Positions 1 through 15,005 of a stretch of DNA of 64,000 nt are shown here, piece after piece; position 1 is the first letter of the stretch; every line of letters starts with the position of its first letter. The stretch is from Rhopalosiphum padi (Eukaryota > Arthropoda > Insecta > Hemiptera > Aphididae), in contig NC_083598.1 in assembly GCF_020882245.1 (NCBI RefSeq), positions 29,177,858-29,241,857 on the forward strand. Direction: 5' to 3'. Position numbers and translations under genes: made by a program. Below the pieces are notes generated by a model that had not been told where the DNA came from, searched no databases, and saw only the letters and a program-made list of their open reading frames with translations.

Positions 1-3000
1 TGGAGACATATTTTTCACTTGATATTTAAACAACTTTTTTAGATTTTCAATATGGGTAAGTAGTAAGTATAGTTTATATTGAGTATTTACTTTTGCATAT
101 AATTAATTTATTTCTCCATATTTTGTGTTTTTTACTTCATTATGTTTAATTAATAGGTAAATTATTAATTATTCTTAACGCATGGTTTCTAAAGTAATAC
201 ACAAATATAGTGTATAAAAGTAGACACCCTCAACAAAATTAGTCAATTTAGATAACTTTTAAACATTTTAATTACTGTTATACTTATTCAAAACTTTTAT
301 TCTAGCGGAGATGAATGTATTGATTTGACAATGTTGTGTGTTTTTATTTGTTTTGTGTGTATGTTGACACGGTTTATAGTAGACAAATATGCATTGATTT
401 TCTATTTTCATAAATTATATGATGGAAAAGTGAATATAGTCAGTACAACTGACAGGTCAAAGTTAAAAATGATTATCATCTTTCAGTATAATCTGGAAAA
501 TCAAAATTAAAGAAAATCGAGAATTTGTACGCATGTATATAACAGTAACTTCTCAATGATAATATATACTAACTTAACACCTACAGTACAACAGAGCGGT
601 TACCTACTTTTCATATTTTTTTAAACATATTCACATAACGTGAATTGTGATTAAATTGTGTAAAACTCCCCTAGCGGCCCTAACCATATACATTATTAAA
701 AAACAAACGCACTTATAATACAATTTGTTGGTTTCGATTTAAAATAAACGTTATTGCTTTGAGTTAGTGTGCAGTTTATATAAAATAAAAATAAAACACA
801 AGAATCGTTTAAATGTTGAAACGCTTCAATTACATAATAAATAGTTTCCAAGAACTTGGAAAATATCTTATAAGTCTGAAAGTTTTAAAACGAAAAGTTA
901 TCGAGGTTCTGGAAATTCTATATAAGTACTATCAAAAACAAGTTATTCATAATTCGTCGCACACAAACGTAAAAGGCAAAACAAAATCAATCACTTCGTC
1001 CAAAACTCCATTCACCAAAGCTGATGTCACCTTTTTCTACTAAACGATATTAAAGATACAAGATGATTTAATCCTAAATTTGTTTTGTTCATAATTTAGT
1101 ACTCCTTCTTACAAACACCAGTACTTTAGAGTTTAGAGAGTTGTTGAATATTTTTGTGTCAGGATATTGTATAGTTTTACTTAGTTCTTAAAAATAAATT
1201 TAAAGGCATACAAAGTAGGTGTTGAGATTTTTTTAAAAATTCAAAATTTCATTACGTCTACGTATTACTTGTAGCTATGTATATAAGATATAGGTATATT
1301 TTAATACAAAATAAATTATCATTAAATTATTAAAATACTTTATTTATGACTTATCTCTAAATAATAAGGATATGTATTATTATTAATTTACTCAAATATC
1401 CAAAATTGATTCTTAAAAATCATATTAACGATTTAAAACAAACAAATAACCGTAAATTCAAAGAATTTCAGACCTATTCATACACCTATGTAGCTCCAAT
1501 TAGTTCGAATAATGACTCTTAACTGATTAACTGAAGTATTGTAGACACTGTGATTAATGTTGTATATTGTTTATGTATGAAAGGTTCTAAAAATATCTCT
1601 AAAACGCTTTTGTAATTGGAAAGTTATCAAAGCTATGAATTATCAATATTGCTTTAAAGCATTATTGAAAAAACTTTGCACGTTTCTTTTAATAATTTTA
1701 TGATGACATACATTTTCACACCTTTCAAATGTATTTTACTATTAACACGCATCACATCATAAATTTTATTTTTTCTTATATTTTTTTACCTTCAATTTAT
1801 CTTCATCTTTCACACGAGAAACGTTTTTACAGTTAATTTCTTTTCTATGTAGTCATCGCGTAAGTTTGCTCTTAGATGATTTGAATTTTATTAAATTTAA
1901 ACCATTTTTTTTTTTACTCACATTTAAACAAATAAAATAATCTGTAGGTCTTTTTCCGTATTTTAAATTGAATTATATAATCATAAAAATTATTAAGTAC
2001 CTACACTAGTGTTCATATTTTTTTTTATTTGCTGAAGTCATAACATAATAATATGAACTACAAACGAACTACAAATATTCATATAATAGATTTCTAAAAA
2101 TTAATAAAATATAGCTGTGTCTATAAAATACAATCAATAATTATTAAATTTTGATATAATGTGAAATATGTATAGTGTTATGTAAAAAGAAAAAAATTAA
2201 AACTTAATTTTAATAAATTGTACAATTCACGAGTATAATTATTAAAGTTATATTTATAAATACACTTTGATACGTTTAGAATGGACTTTAAACGTTTTAG
2301 TAAGCTTAAAACGCTTAAATAAAATATATAATACATGGGTTCTGTATATGTAATATTCTAAGAGTATGGAAATTTGAATAGTTGTTGAACTAAAATTACA
2401 CACGCGAGGTTTATTTATTTTGGCAGGAGGGGGCTGTTAAACTTATATAAATAATTGATACTAACTTACAAATCACGAGACTTGATTAAAATAATTTTCA
2501 TGAAGTAAGAAATTTCATTGGGAGAGTTGTTTCTGAGCTCCATTAACTCCCTCCCTCATATGTAGTATGTACAGTTTACACTGATGCTTTTGATTATGTT
2601 ACCAGTCATAATTAGAGTGATTTTTCGGAAACTCTTTTGCAAATGAGTTGAGTTGGTTTTTGTGTAAAGTATCGATTATAACATAAAGAGAAGTGAGAGA
2701 AAATAATATATATATATATGGCCAGACTTAAGGATTTTTGCTGAAATATCCCACTATTATACGTCGCAGTTAACCAAAATCTTTCCAAACATCCATTTTG
2801 AAATTAATTTTAGTTCAACAAATCTAAAATAACATATTATGACTTACAGAAAATATATATTTTTACAGTCACATATAGGCAATATTATATTGATTTAAAC
2901 TGCAGTGACGTAATTAGGAATTTGTTTCTGAGGAGGTTATAACTTTTCTGTCCACGCAAATCCTCCATGTAGCACTAAGCCTACATATACTGACCTTAAT

Positions 3001-4777
3001 TTGCAGATCTCTATAAATGCTTTAATTTTAGTCATAAATTTGTACATTTCTATCGTTAAAAAAATTAATACAAAAATTCCTCACCATCACAAATTATGCC
3101 ACTTAAATCAAAATTCAATACATAATATTGAATGCTAGTATGTCTTTAATAAAGTGACGTAATATACCATATTTTTTCTTTTTTTTCTTGTGGTATCGCC
3201 ACATGGGGATGAACCGATTGCACAATACTTACCCGATGTAATATACTAAAACGTAGTGAATAGTAAATCTGATGTATGTCATTAATATTTCTTTTAAGTT
3301 AAGTTTTATGAAGTATATAGTTAAATAATAGTTTCTCTGGAAATACTTTAAGCTTAAACCATTAAAATTACGACTATATTATTACTAGTTTTATCCATAA
3401 TAACGGTACTTATGACAAATATAACTGTATTTAATGTGTAGACCAATCGTATAATGTAGATGAATAATGGTTAAATAAATAATTTCAATTTAATAAATTT
3501 AATATCATTCAGGCGCCATAATATACCTACACTGTATCAATAGATTCTTAAATAAAGTAATATTGTAAGTGATTTATTTACATAATATAAAAATTGATAT
3601 TTAATTAAAAATTAAATAAATTCATAAATTTCTCAGCTATGAAAAAGTTAATTTTTAATAAACCAAAGAAGATAAAACTTAAATTTTTTAAATTTTTTTC
3701 AAGAGAAAAAGTTCAAAAACCGTGATCAAATAATATATTTAAATAAATAATATACAATGAAAAATGATTTTGTGTAATATTGCATCATCATTTCCATATT
3801 ATTATGAAACATGCAATTTAAAGAGAACATTTTCATTAAAGTAGAGCATTAATAAAACGACATTATTGAACTTATTTTATGATTTTTTTTTTTATACATA
3901 CTAGAATAGCAAATGTCATGAATTCTGGTCAGCATTGATAGGAAACAATTTTAAAATATGAAATGCAAGTAAATAATAAATCCATTCAATACATTTTTTA
4001 ATCTTTTATTTTATTAATTTATTGGTAGTTCTTGAAATTCAAACATATAAATTATAGATAATTATCAACAAAAAATGTGTAACTTTTAAATGACTAACTA
4101 ACAGTATTAGTAAATTTATTTAGGGCTATAGATCTGACTTGAAGAGTTAATAAAGTATTTTATGATTAGCAGTCATCAAACATTCGAATAATAATATTAT
4201 ATGCTGTTCTACGACGCGTCTTTGATGTTGCGTATGTTGACCAAAGAAAAAATATTAATATAATATATTCCCATATTATTTGATATACCATTCGTCGTCA
4301 CCACGTCATGATATCCTTATTACTTAGTGCAGCACTCGCTATTTGGTGTAACTGCGTCAAAAACATATCAATAAAATACGATTATTCGAATCAAAAATAT
4401 TAAGAATAATTTCAAATGATCTCTTATTCATACGAAGCGATACATTCTACTCCTATTTTACCAATTCATGGGCCCAGTACAATTTAAAATTTTGGGCTCT
4501 ATATTGTCCATTTCTATTTTCTACAATGCAAAAATAAATGTTATATGTAATTAGCTGCTAATAAATGAGTAGTTGGATCACAGAATATCATTTTATTGTC
4601 AAAAATATGATTCTTTAATATACAAAATCACTTAATATTTTTAATGTGTCTAATTAATGTTTAATATTTATTCAAGTAAGTATTCAAATTAAAAAGCAAA
4701 CTTTTTTTTAAACAAAAATTAGTATTTTGATTATTACTATGGATAAGGACTTCATGCCCTAAAAAACATGCATGGAT
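1..4777. other. AT-rich spacer, no gene recognised
   Basis: No coding region, RNA gene or intact transposon is recognisable here. The longest open frame of note (813-1043, plus, 76 codons) is lysine- and isoleucine-rich, matches no family I know and is of a length expected by chance at this base composition. A short stretch near 2905 starts with CAGTGACGTAATTAGG, which looks like a hAT-type terminus, but I could not find its partner end. It could equally be intronic sequence of a gene lying outside the window. Confidence 0.5.
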
Positions 4778-5060
4778 TAAGAGGACGTTATACCCGCACG
4801 TGTTGTCTGTCTTATTAACGTACATCATAGTAAATTTTCATTCGCAGAACACATTTTGTGATGTTAGCTTTAATATTAGAGTAAATTTATTTACCTATTA
4901 TCAAGTTTAAAAGTAAGAATATTATCTAAACAATTGCATATGCTTATATTTATATTATGATATTGAAGGGTGTAATAGCTATGTAAAATACTAAAACTTT
5001 AAAATGTCATAACTCACTTTAAATCCTAATTTATTAAGTTGAGTTCTAACTTATAGTACA
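4778..5060. repeat. Dispersed repeat, copy 1 (second copy at 49279-49527)
   Basis: This block and 49279-49527 align in the same orientation over about 250 bases. They share the opening GAGGACGT-ATACCCGCA, the segment TGTTAGCTTTAATATTAGAG and the tail AGCTATGTAAAATA (copy 2 AGTTATGTAAAATA). Neither copy has an open frame. The middle has diverged, and only copy 2 carries a palindromic insertion. It is probably a high-copy aphid interspersed repeat; the superfamily is not identified. Confidence 0.6.
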
Positions 5061-5229
5061 TTTTTAGTGCATTTTAATATTATTATTTTTTAATTGTTTG
5101 AAAAATTAAGATTAATAAAACGCTAATTTGAATGTTCTAAATATCAATTTACATAAAATATATTTTGTACTATGGTCATTTAATAACAATTTTTTTTATT
5201 GATTATACTACCTATATATTGAGAAATCC

Positions 5230-6240
5230 AAAGTGATACGTGGAATTTTCCGATATATTTTACAACGCGCATTGTGCATGTACAGAGTGGGACACCATGT
5301 TTTCCCGTTTTCTTGTGCGTTAATATCACGGAAAAACAGGAAATCAAGTGATATCCCGACCTGTACATCATATTATACGACTTACAAGCACGACGCAATA
5401 AACTACAATTATACACGCGGGATGTGTACCAAAGAGACGTAGTTAGGGACGCGTTTGATTCGACAAAAACCACCCACGTATCTACGCAACAGGCAAAGTC
5501 AAAAGTTGTAATAAACTCGTCGTACAAAACTCGTATAGTAATATACACGAGAAAGTCGAATGGATACGAATATGATGGTTATAATAATAACAACACAGCA
5601 GTCACAAGTCGCGAAGAACGTAATATAACGTACACGATTTGCAGCTGCATACGCGCTATGCGTCTGAAGTTGAAAGTTATTTATACCGACACCGTAAACG
5701 TATTACGTGTTTACCTATATTATTCATATACAGCACACCCGGCCACCGAAACGGGTATTTAAAGTTGTTCGATTTGTGGAGCACTGCGCGTACACAGTGC
5801 AGAATTCTGTATAATATTATAAACGTTTTATTATTCGCACACTTACACTGTATATTATATTTGATCTGCGAATTCCGTGTGGGATTATGCACGCGTGAAC
5901 TGGCGTAGAAAACTAATACGGACCATCTCGCACACACACACACACACACATGATTACACGACGAGTTGCAGTAACGAGCAATCGCGCGTAGAAGTAGGTA
6001 CCTACTTAAATATACTTGGATTCGCGAAAGTTTTTAATAATAAACGAAAAAGAAAGGAAGGACCAAGAAAATTCATCGACCCGCGTTTTTAATAACGATT
6101 CGTGGTATACATGCGGAGATTGTTGTGAAAAAAATAAAATAGAACGATTTCATTAATATGTCCTCGCATAGCGTACGATTGTTAGCGGTCCAACGAATCC
6201 TCTCGACAACGAGTGTACCGTATAATACCGTATTTTATAC
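5230..6240. other. CpG-dense patch without a convincing ORF
   Basis: CG dinucleotides are frequent here, unlike the surrounding sequence. Several overlapping open frames of 60-122 codons exist on both strands, but they compete with one another, have no recognisable domain and are explained by locally lower AT content. A short CA repeat lies at about 5932-5951. Similar patches mark the 5' ends of the three identified genes in this window, so this may be a promoter or first non-coding exon of a gene not otherwise visible. That is inference. Confidence 0.4.
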
Positions 6241-9200
6241 TATACTATAATATTGTAATATTATAACTATTTTTATTATTATTATTATGTACACGCCATT
6301 TAAAACGATTTTTATATTGTTTGTTAACACTAGATTATTATGACGCCAGAATCAGACTTTTACTTTATTTTATATCATTCTATAACGCTATATGTTCTCC
6401 AAAAACACGTATATGCGACGTTTAAAAATAATTAGTGATAATAATCAACGAGTGATATTGACATTAATATTTGAAGTCTTCGTCAAATTTTATGGCAATA
6501 CAATTAATGACAAAAAACGATAAAAATTATTATTATTTAAATCCATTCTATTTTATTCACATTATTGATTCAGTTTGAACAAAAAATATCAAAATATGTA
6601 ATTATTATAATATAATACGATTTATTGGTTCGCGAAAAAAGAATATTTGTTTTTTTGTACATAGGATTTCCATTGGTTACAGAAAACAAAATTCCTATTA
6701 TAATTGCAAATAATTTTATACCTGTATTTATATTTGGTTAAAATCACCCAAATTACAGTGTTGGAAATATGTGCAGTTTACACAGCGTTTAACGAAGTTA
6801 GAAACGAGGTCAATTCATTGGCATTATTTAATTCGTCTGTATGGCATTTCCCGTGTAGGATCAGAAAGTTTATAATATTTTCCTGTAAGATGTCGGATGA
6901 TAGCCAATCAAGATACAATGTGCGATTTTCACTTGATGAACATTTCACAGAAATGTTAGAATTTCTAACCGTCAACATTAAAGGTCACACCTCTTAATTG
7001 CTTACATTTATTACTGGTCGCGTGGTAATTCCCAGTGTTCAGTTTTAAAACTGCTAAGTCAGTAGGGCATTACCTATTTTTAAATATTTTATTTGTACGA
7101 CCATACACTTCTTGGCTTTCGCATAGACGCCATTACCATGAAAACCTTCGGAATTTCTTTCAAAATATTTAATTGTGGTAAATATTAAAATATTATATTA
7201 TTTATATTAATTGCATAGTTGCATAGTATATTGAAATTTATCATCTGAAATAAAGTTAATAAGAATGATTTTTAATTTACGGATGTTCCACGGTTAAGAT
7301 GTGGTTAAAACAAAATGTGTTAAATCATCGAAGTTAAATTTAATTTTTCATTTCACTATTAAAAATGCTATTTTTTCGTTGTAATGAATCTTATTAAATT
7401 ACTAACAGTAATGTGAATATATAATAAAAATACTATAAATATAGGCTTCCAGCCTGTAAAATGGCCAGTAAATTATTGAACTCAAATTGAATACATCCGC
7501 CACAGTGACTTAATATCATTAATGATGTACACTGTAAATCACTCAACACCAAATATACAGCATAGCGACTTCTCCAATTAATGAACTGAAATACCTATAT
7601 TTTTATTAAATATTTATACCATTTTCTTATAATTTTATTCGTTCTTTACAATGAGGAAACTTATATTATTCAAATTTATCGCTATTTTATTATATAGTCA
7701 GCCGTTAGTTGTTACAAATTTTGACTCAATAAATTCTTCACGTGCAAATAGTGTAGTAAAAATACAGTACATTTGTGGACAGACGGAGTCGACGGTGGGA
7801 GAACGGCCAAACGAGTTTTGAGATTGATATTTTTGTACTTTATACATTAATTAACAATAGATAATTATAATTTACTACAATCTCATTCAATAAAAATTGC
7901 ATTCAATCACGTACACAAATTTTATCCTACTACTATTCTTATTCGCTTTATTTCGTAAAAACTCTATCTAGTTTCTTGTGATACAACGCGGACAAAACGA
8001 AGAACCCATAATACCTTATATAAAATAAATCAACATCGTATACTAATTTGTAATACTTTAAAAACTATTTATTTACTTCAAAAGATGTTATAATCATAAA
8101 ACCATTATACCGTCCGTTCACCTATTGTGCGTGTTATTGACATATCGTTCTCGACTTGCTTTACTCGATATTAATCCGATTATGGAATTTGTGTCAGTGT
8201 ATTAATCTAAAGTGCACGATACCATAAGTTTTTTCGAATTACAGTATATATAGGTATATATGCTATTTTGGAGTTCAACAGTTACAACCTAACCTAATAA
8301 CCTACTATATTTGGTATTGAAACTTCAAGTTCTCTGAAATCAATCATTAAAATATGAATACCTCGGATAATTGTTGATTGTTTTTAATTTTCAATGTAAG
8401 TATAAATATAGCATTCTGTTATGTAAAAAATAAACAGATTAAAATAAATTTAAATAATCCATTTTAAAAACCAAAATATGTGATTATGTGAGAAAGATAA
8501 AGTACGAATTATTTTATTTTACACGAATAGTGGATTTGCTAAAATCAATTTCTACCTATAGACAAAAACAATATTGACGGACGGTGGACCTCACACGAAT
8601 CGGTAATCAACCAAAAGTTCTTACCAAACCACCTTTATCTATATAAGAAGTAGGTTATCTTATTATAATAATTACATTTTTTTTTTTTAACTGTATAAAT
8701 AATGTGAATAAAAGATAATTGATTTATTTAAATCATTATTTATTGATGATTTTTATTTTATAATTTAGTGATGATTTGAAATATTAACGTAATTAATAAC
8801 TTTATCGGCATTTATTCTTTAAGTCATTTTTGAAAAAAAAAAATTATTGTTATAAATGTTCGTGTATTATTATACGAATATTTACTGAGCATAATAATAT
8901 ATAATATATATATAAATAAATATTGTATTGTGTATACACCTTCAAAATAATTTTATTTCTCGGAACTAGTTTTTTTTTTAGTTCTTCGCAAAAAGTTAAT
9001 ATAGCACAGTTATATATAACTGATAAAATATAGATAATTAACTATTAAGTATACGAAATAATAATAAATTATAATTATTATAATGAGAAATAAGAAATTT
9101 AGTGTTAATAATAATAATAATAATAAACAATTATAAAGTCGAATACTTACAAATTTATTCAGATAGGTACAATAATAACGTGTTTTAATGACGTTATGTT

Positions 9201-9950
9201 GATAATCAAAAGTTCTGAGAAATTATATTATGGTATAGGATGTATTGTTTATGAAATACAGTAGTTATAAAAGAAATTGTTTATTAAATTAACTACCTGT
9301 TAATTCGGAAAAATGTTCAATAATTATATTTAATTTAGAACTGTTTCTTTGTGGTCCATTTGTGTATTACCTTGTGTAGATATTGTGTAAGCGTACATTT
9401 TTTTTTGTTTGGAGACGGAGAGGTTAAGTGTTATAATATTTATAAAATTTGAAATCAATATTAAATATTTGTCACATTAATTAAAAAACCCATTTTTCAA
9501 AACAGTTTTCACGATATACATAATTTATTTTTGTAAAGATTGCATTAAAAGTTTTAAATATAAGTAGTAATAATTGTTGTAATTTGTAAAATGCTTCATC
9601 GTTAATCCGCATAAACTTGCATATTAATAGTGATTATCGGTGGTATAAAACTGGATTGTTAAAACACGTGTGAGTCCACACGCAATAAATTATAGTAAGT
9701 ACTTACCAACATATAAAGAATTGAATACGATTTCGGATTTAAAACACATTTAATAAAATTATATTAATCGTACGCTACGAATATAATAATTGTATGGCAT
9801 GGCTCGTAAAGTGTAGTGTCTATACTATCAAAACATATATGCTATGTCGAATGTCGATGTACGCATACATTCTTGTATTAAAAATAACTCGGTGGACATA
9901 TACCGGAAAAGGTGTCTTCCCGTTGCCCCGGTTTCATTTTAACCAAAAAT

Positions 9951-9983
<33 letters not shown>

Positions 9984-11850
9984 GTACATATTTTTGGATC
10001 TCACAAGATTCAATAAGACATTAAAACAAATTTTTACGAGTCAAATTATATAGCTTGAAGTATAGCAAGATTTCGGACAAAAATAATAACGCTTACTATA
10101 TATGTAAACGAAATACAAGTTTTTCTCGTTTCTATACTTTTTCTCATCTATATAATAGTTTTTACACTAAAACTATAAATTAAAACAAAATCTTTTTCAA
10201 AATTAATAATATTAGTTACACGTGTCATAAAGTTTAATGATATCGTTTAATAGCTATACTTTAAGTTCTAACTGTGGTGGAAATTCTTTGTTCCATATAA
10301 TATATTATATCTTCATTCTGAGTATTTTAGTTTTTGATTGTTTTTTTTTTAGTCACACGTTTGAATTTTTAGTACCAAACGTAAACTACAGTATAACAGA
10401 ATGCACATTTATTTCCAACTTAAACTACTTAGTATTTGATACCCAACTACCCACATATACTTATCGAATTGTTTTTTTTTGTGTTACACACGAATAATAT
10501 GGGTATCCAGTGACAAGGATGGTCTCATCGTAGAGTGTGTATGTAAAATATAGAATGTCCACGATAAATTCTATTAACGTGTTAAAAGCTATTATTTATT
10601 CTATAATTCTATATACACGTACATAAATTGTAACTAATTTCTAAAGTTCCACTATCGAATTAGTGTACAACAATCAGTCATGACGTTATTTATTTATAAA
10701 ATATTTCATATGAAGTAAAAAAATTAGTATCTGATAAATAAAATGTTTATCTAATTATAATCTCTTAACCCGATAAATATAGTTATTATAAAACCTAAAA
10801 ATTAGTTTTTTACAATGAATGTTATTGTTATTTATTAATTAGCACATTATTAACACTCAACCAAACTATAAATAAATATTAAATATAATATGTATCTACG
10901 TAAATTACGTTTAAGTGTTCAATGAATACAATAAGGGTAGACGATGCTTTTTAAATCTTAGACATCTATTATAAACAAACAACAGAGGTGTGATAAAAAG
11001 TAAGAATATTTTTAATATCACTAAAAAATGCACAACCCCACTGACTAAATAATTCACATAAACAAAGTCGAAAAGTGCATAATAATAGTATAAATAAAGT
11101 TACCTGTTCTGTATTATTATATTTATGGTTTTTAAACTTTTTAAGAGCATCACCTAAAATATAAATATTCTTAGAACGAAATGTAAGATGATTTATTTTG
11201 GAAAATGTTCTAGAATAAAATATCTACTTATTATATGCTTTTATCGATAATCTTTTTTTATTATTATTAGTTTAAAATTTATTATAATAATTATAAGATA
11301 ATTTTATTTATTTAATTTAATTCTAATTTATCTACTAAGAAAACTAAAAAAATAAATATTCACAGATATTATGTAAATTATCAATATTTGTAATGTTTTA
11401 TTCGTAATGAACAAATAAAAAGGATAATAATTTTACATTTTTTTTTTTTGTATTAAATTCTACCTTGAGTTTTTAATGATATAAAAACCGTATAAAATTG
11501 TTAGCGTAAACTTTTATTGATTTAAAAATTATTTTTCGAGAAAAAAAACTACACGATGTTTCGCTTCAAAATATATAAACAAAATTACGGGCTGTTTATG
11601 ATTGAGTATGAATAGTAATATTATGGTGAATATATAGTTTAAAAATAAATTATATTGATGAATACTAAAGACATTATATATATAACATATACCATATATT
11701 ATAAATGTTTTATTTAAAGCGTGAACGCAGAAAAATCATCGATCTCTGACAAATATAATATGATAATTATGATGTCGACGTGCAGCCATTATATATTGTT
11801 ATTATGATTATTATAGTCTTGACGACATGTGACAGTAAAAATGAGATGAA
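6241..11850. other. AT-rich spacer with one unrecognised ORF and an ATT microsatellite
   Basis: No gene can be named. The plus-strand frame 6704-6997 contains an internal ATG near 6890 that opens a peptide beginning MSDDSQSRYNVRF. The opposite strand is also open over 6778-6978. Neither matches a family I know and there is no good splice donor after it. A trinucleotide ATT repeat occupies about 9954-9985. The rest is unremarkable. Confidence 0.4.
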
Positions 11851-11859
11851 TAAAGCTCG

Positions 11860-12185
11860 AGAAAAACCACAAACTCGCTCGTCTCTTCGAATGGTAGCGG
11901 AGAAGCGTGAAAATTTAATTCCCTCTACGCGCTCTATATAATACGTATCATTGAAGTGTCCGTATATTATTCTACGACGGTGCGACGTATAGAGCATTTA
12001 TGTCGTGTCGGACAATATATTATAGCCCTCTGTAATAACGGTATCACGGCAGAGACATTAAAATCGCTAACGATTGAAATTGTTTGTACGCAAATATTCG
12101 GTCGCCATCCGGTCGTGCAATTTATCTCGTCGAGGTTTTCCGTCGACGTTACGTACGCGTCTATTTTTCTAAATGAATGTCATTA
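11860..12185. other. CpG-dense patch
   Basis: A local rise in CG dinucleotides, with open frames on both strands (11767-11997 minus, 11956-12186 plus) that overlap and show no domain. It lies about 350 bases left of the GC-rich hairpin at 12521-12649, so a promoter for a transcript through that hairpin is conceivable, but nothing shows it directly. Confidence 0.35.
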
Positions 12186-12520
12186 ATAAAATTACAATTG
12201 AACGACAATTTTCGAAATTTGCATGCTTTTAGATTATTTGTAAAACCAAAATAATTAATAATACAGTTTTAATATTTTCTGACGAGTTTTTATTTTTAAC
12301 TGTCATATCATGTAAAATATTTTATGCAAGTTACGCAACTGTTTATTTTGGTGTGAAATAGCTTATTCGACCATCGATTTATCAATATCAGTGCATAATA
12401 CTTTATAATAGTACTTATATTAGTTATATTATACAAAATGGTTGCAAGAGGCTACATTATCTATAACTTACTATAACTTGAACTGCGATGATTTCGATCA
12501 AATACAAAATTGAGTGTTTA

Positions 12521-12649
12521 ATATTGGCGATTACGCGTTATGAGCAATAAGGTAACCGTCCGCGGTCGGTGAGAGTAATCGGAAGGGCTGACTACTCTCG
12601 CCGACCTCGGACGGTTACCTCGTTGCTCATAACGCGAAATCGCCAATAT
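12521..12649. repeat. GC-rich near-perfect 60-bp inverted repeat (long hairpin)
   Basis: The left arm (12521-12580) and the reverse complement of the right arm (12590-12649) match at 54 of 60 positions, with no gaps and a loop of about 9 bases. The arms are GC-rich inside AT-rich DNA and begin ATATTGGCGATT. Weaker complementarity continues outside, with ATTTCGATC-AAA on the left near 12490 and its complement near 12665. Candidates are a hairpin-RNA (endo-siRNA) precursor, an unusually long pre-miRNA, or a compact foldback MITE. No target-site duplication was found at the arm ends. Confidence 0.85.
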
Positions 12650-14530
12650 ATTTGATTTTTTAGATCGAAATACTAATATAGTAATATTACAATTACACAT
12701 TGTGACTCATAATGCTCAGTGGTTGCCGTCACGGACCTGGTTATGTAGGACGTCACCGTACGTAGGCGTAAAACAAGCTCGGGCAGAATCAAACTATACT
12801 TGTACTTTGTACTTGCAACTGATACAGATTGCGTCATTTATTTATCTTTCAAAATCGTTATAGTATAATATACGGTGATTGTGTTATTTATATAAAAATA
12901 AAAGCCGGACAAATAATTTTGGCTTCTTTTAATAAATATGAAAATTGTTTAATACTTTTATTTATAATTTAAAGATATTTTTGAGAAAATAATGACCCGT
13001 TTTTCGTTATACGAGCTACCTATTCAGCTTTCGCACATAAGCATACGACATAAGGCCCAAACACACGTAAAATACCTATAATTTGATTTAAGCAATTAGT
13101 TCCAAGATAATAACAAAAAAATATATTAAATAATTATAGTATACTATTTATATTATTGACAATATTTTTCATAAAAGTAATATTATTTTATTGCTTAACA
13201 ATTTAACATAGTGATTATGTATTTAATGGAATCATTAAAATATATTAATTTTAAAAACAGTTGCCTGTATTAAAACGCATTATACTTATATATTTATATA
13301 AAATAAAATAAATAATACTAAAAGATAATAATTAAATAAACTTATAGTGTATATATTATGTTTATTCATCATTACTCATTAGTCAGTACTCAATAGTCAC
13401 CTTCACAAAATAAAATTTTAATAATAATAATTATAATTAGTTGATAACCTTTATATTTAATTTTAAATTTAAAGCCAACTATTTTTTAATAATCCATTAT
13501 TATTGATATTTTTTCTGACAGATTTTAATATTAGAAATCACTTTTAAGTAGTGATTTGTCTTTTTTTCGTTCTTGTATATTTGTTTGAAGTTTCAAATAA
13601 GTTTCTGTTTGGTTTTTATTAAGTATTTCAATACAAATATGAATTGATAGATGTGGATTATAAAATTGGTATTTCAAATAGTAATCAAGTGACATGGCTG
13701 GAGACCATTGGTAGTCCCAGGATTATTCGAGTGAGGCTAAGCCGAAAAGTGCGAAGGATATATGCTGTCATTTTCAGTATAATTTGTTAAAATATAATCA
13801 AAAAACTTAACAACGTGTTTTAGTATTAAAAATATAAATACACAATATTTTAAAATGTAAGATTACGAGCATTGATTTTAAGCTGAAAGTAATAGTTAAC
13901 AACTAAAATGGGTTTTAATTATACCTGCATTTAATAAAACTGAATTTTACGCTGTTGAGCTGTCAAAAAATTCATTTTATTTGTGCTTTTGGACAAAACG
14001 GATAAGGTTTATTGTTAAAAATAGTGTACAAATCCATATTCTTAATTATTTTTAACACAGCAAAGCCAATACGACAATAATATATTACCTACTATGATAT
14101 AATATATTATTATTGATCGTCAATTGTCGGCATTTGATGCTTGCAACACAAAAAATGTCGACAACTGTTATTGGTATAATGTATTAAAGTAATGTACCAT
14201 ATCGCTACTAGTTTTTTATAGCTTTAGTTTCAATACAAGATCATAAAAATATTGTTTTGCATTTCGGATACAAATTTTTTTTTCTATTACCGCACGTGCT
14301 TATTATTATATGGAGACGACGGGATTAGAACAGGACTTTATCCCAAACGTGAGACAAAAAGTGATCAATTCGATGTTTTTTGGAACATTAGAACATGGCT
14401 CTAAAAAAACGGGTGATCACGTTTTAAACGACACCTCAGTATAATTAATTAATCTACTCCTACAAACAATTGAGATAGTGGATATCACGTGCAACATATA
14501 TATCAAATGTCTATATGACGTAAAATGTAT
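12650..14530. other. AT-rich spacer
   Basis: No gene, RNA gene or bounded mobile element was recognised. A short CpG-richer segment follows the hairpin (12700-12790) and then fades. Confidence 0.4.
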
Positions 14531-14554
14531 AAGTTTTCATATTACCTAACAGAG

Positions 14555-15005
14555 TTGGGCATCATTTGAATAAAATTTTATTTAGATGATTATTTAGATA
14601 ATATTTTATTCGAATAAAAAGTTATTCATATAATTCAAAAACATTTTTATTCGAATAATTTTCAGTAATTTTATCTTAATTAACATATGGTTGGTATTTT
14701 GGTAATTAAAACATTTACGTATTAAAAAAACAATAGTTAGCATTGTATTTTAAGTTCATTGTTGTAAATTTTCTTTTATTTGAAATAAATAGAAAAATAC
14801 TGTAAATGAAACAAGTATAGAACTCTCAATAGAAAAAACTAGAGTAAAGAATTCGAATATATTTGTATTTTGTATTAGCATTATGTTTGAAAATTATTCA
14901 ATTACATTTTTTATTCGAATATAATTATAAAAAAAAATCATTCGAATAATCACATTTTAAAATCATTCGAATAATTTTTTATTCAAATAATTATCATTAT
15001 ATTTA
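14555..15005. repeat. Repeat rich in ATTCGAATAA palindromes
   Basis: At least six copies or close variants of the palindrome ATTCGAATAA or TTATTCGAAT occur between about 14605 and 14975. The block opens with GTTGGGCATCATTTGAATAA, reminiscent of the terminus of a hAT-like element, and closes with similar motifs in opposite orientation. This suggests a MITE with subterminal repeats. Exact ends and target duplication could not be fixed. Confidence 0.5.

Noticed and set aside
5180..5949. Five overlapping open frames of 69-122 codons on both strands
   Set aside because: They overlap each other, carry no domain and are explained by the locally CpG-rich composition.
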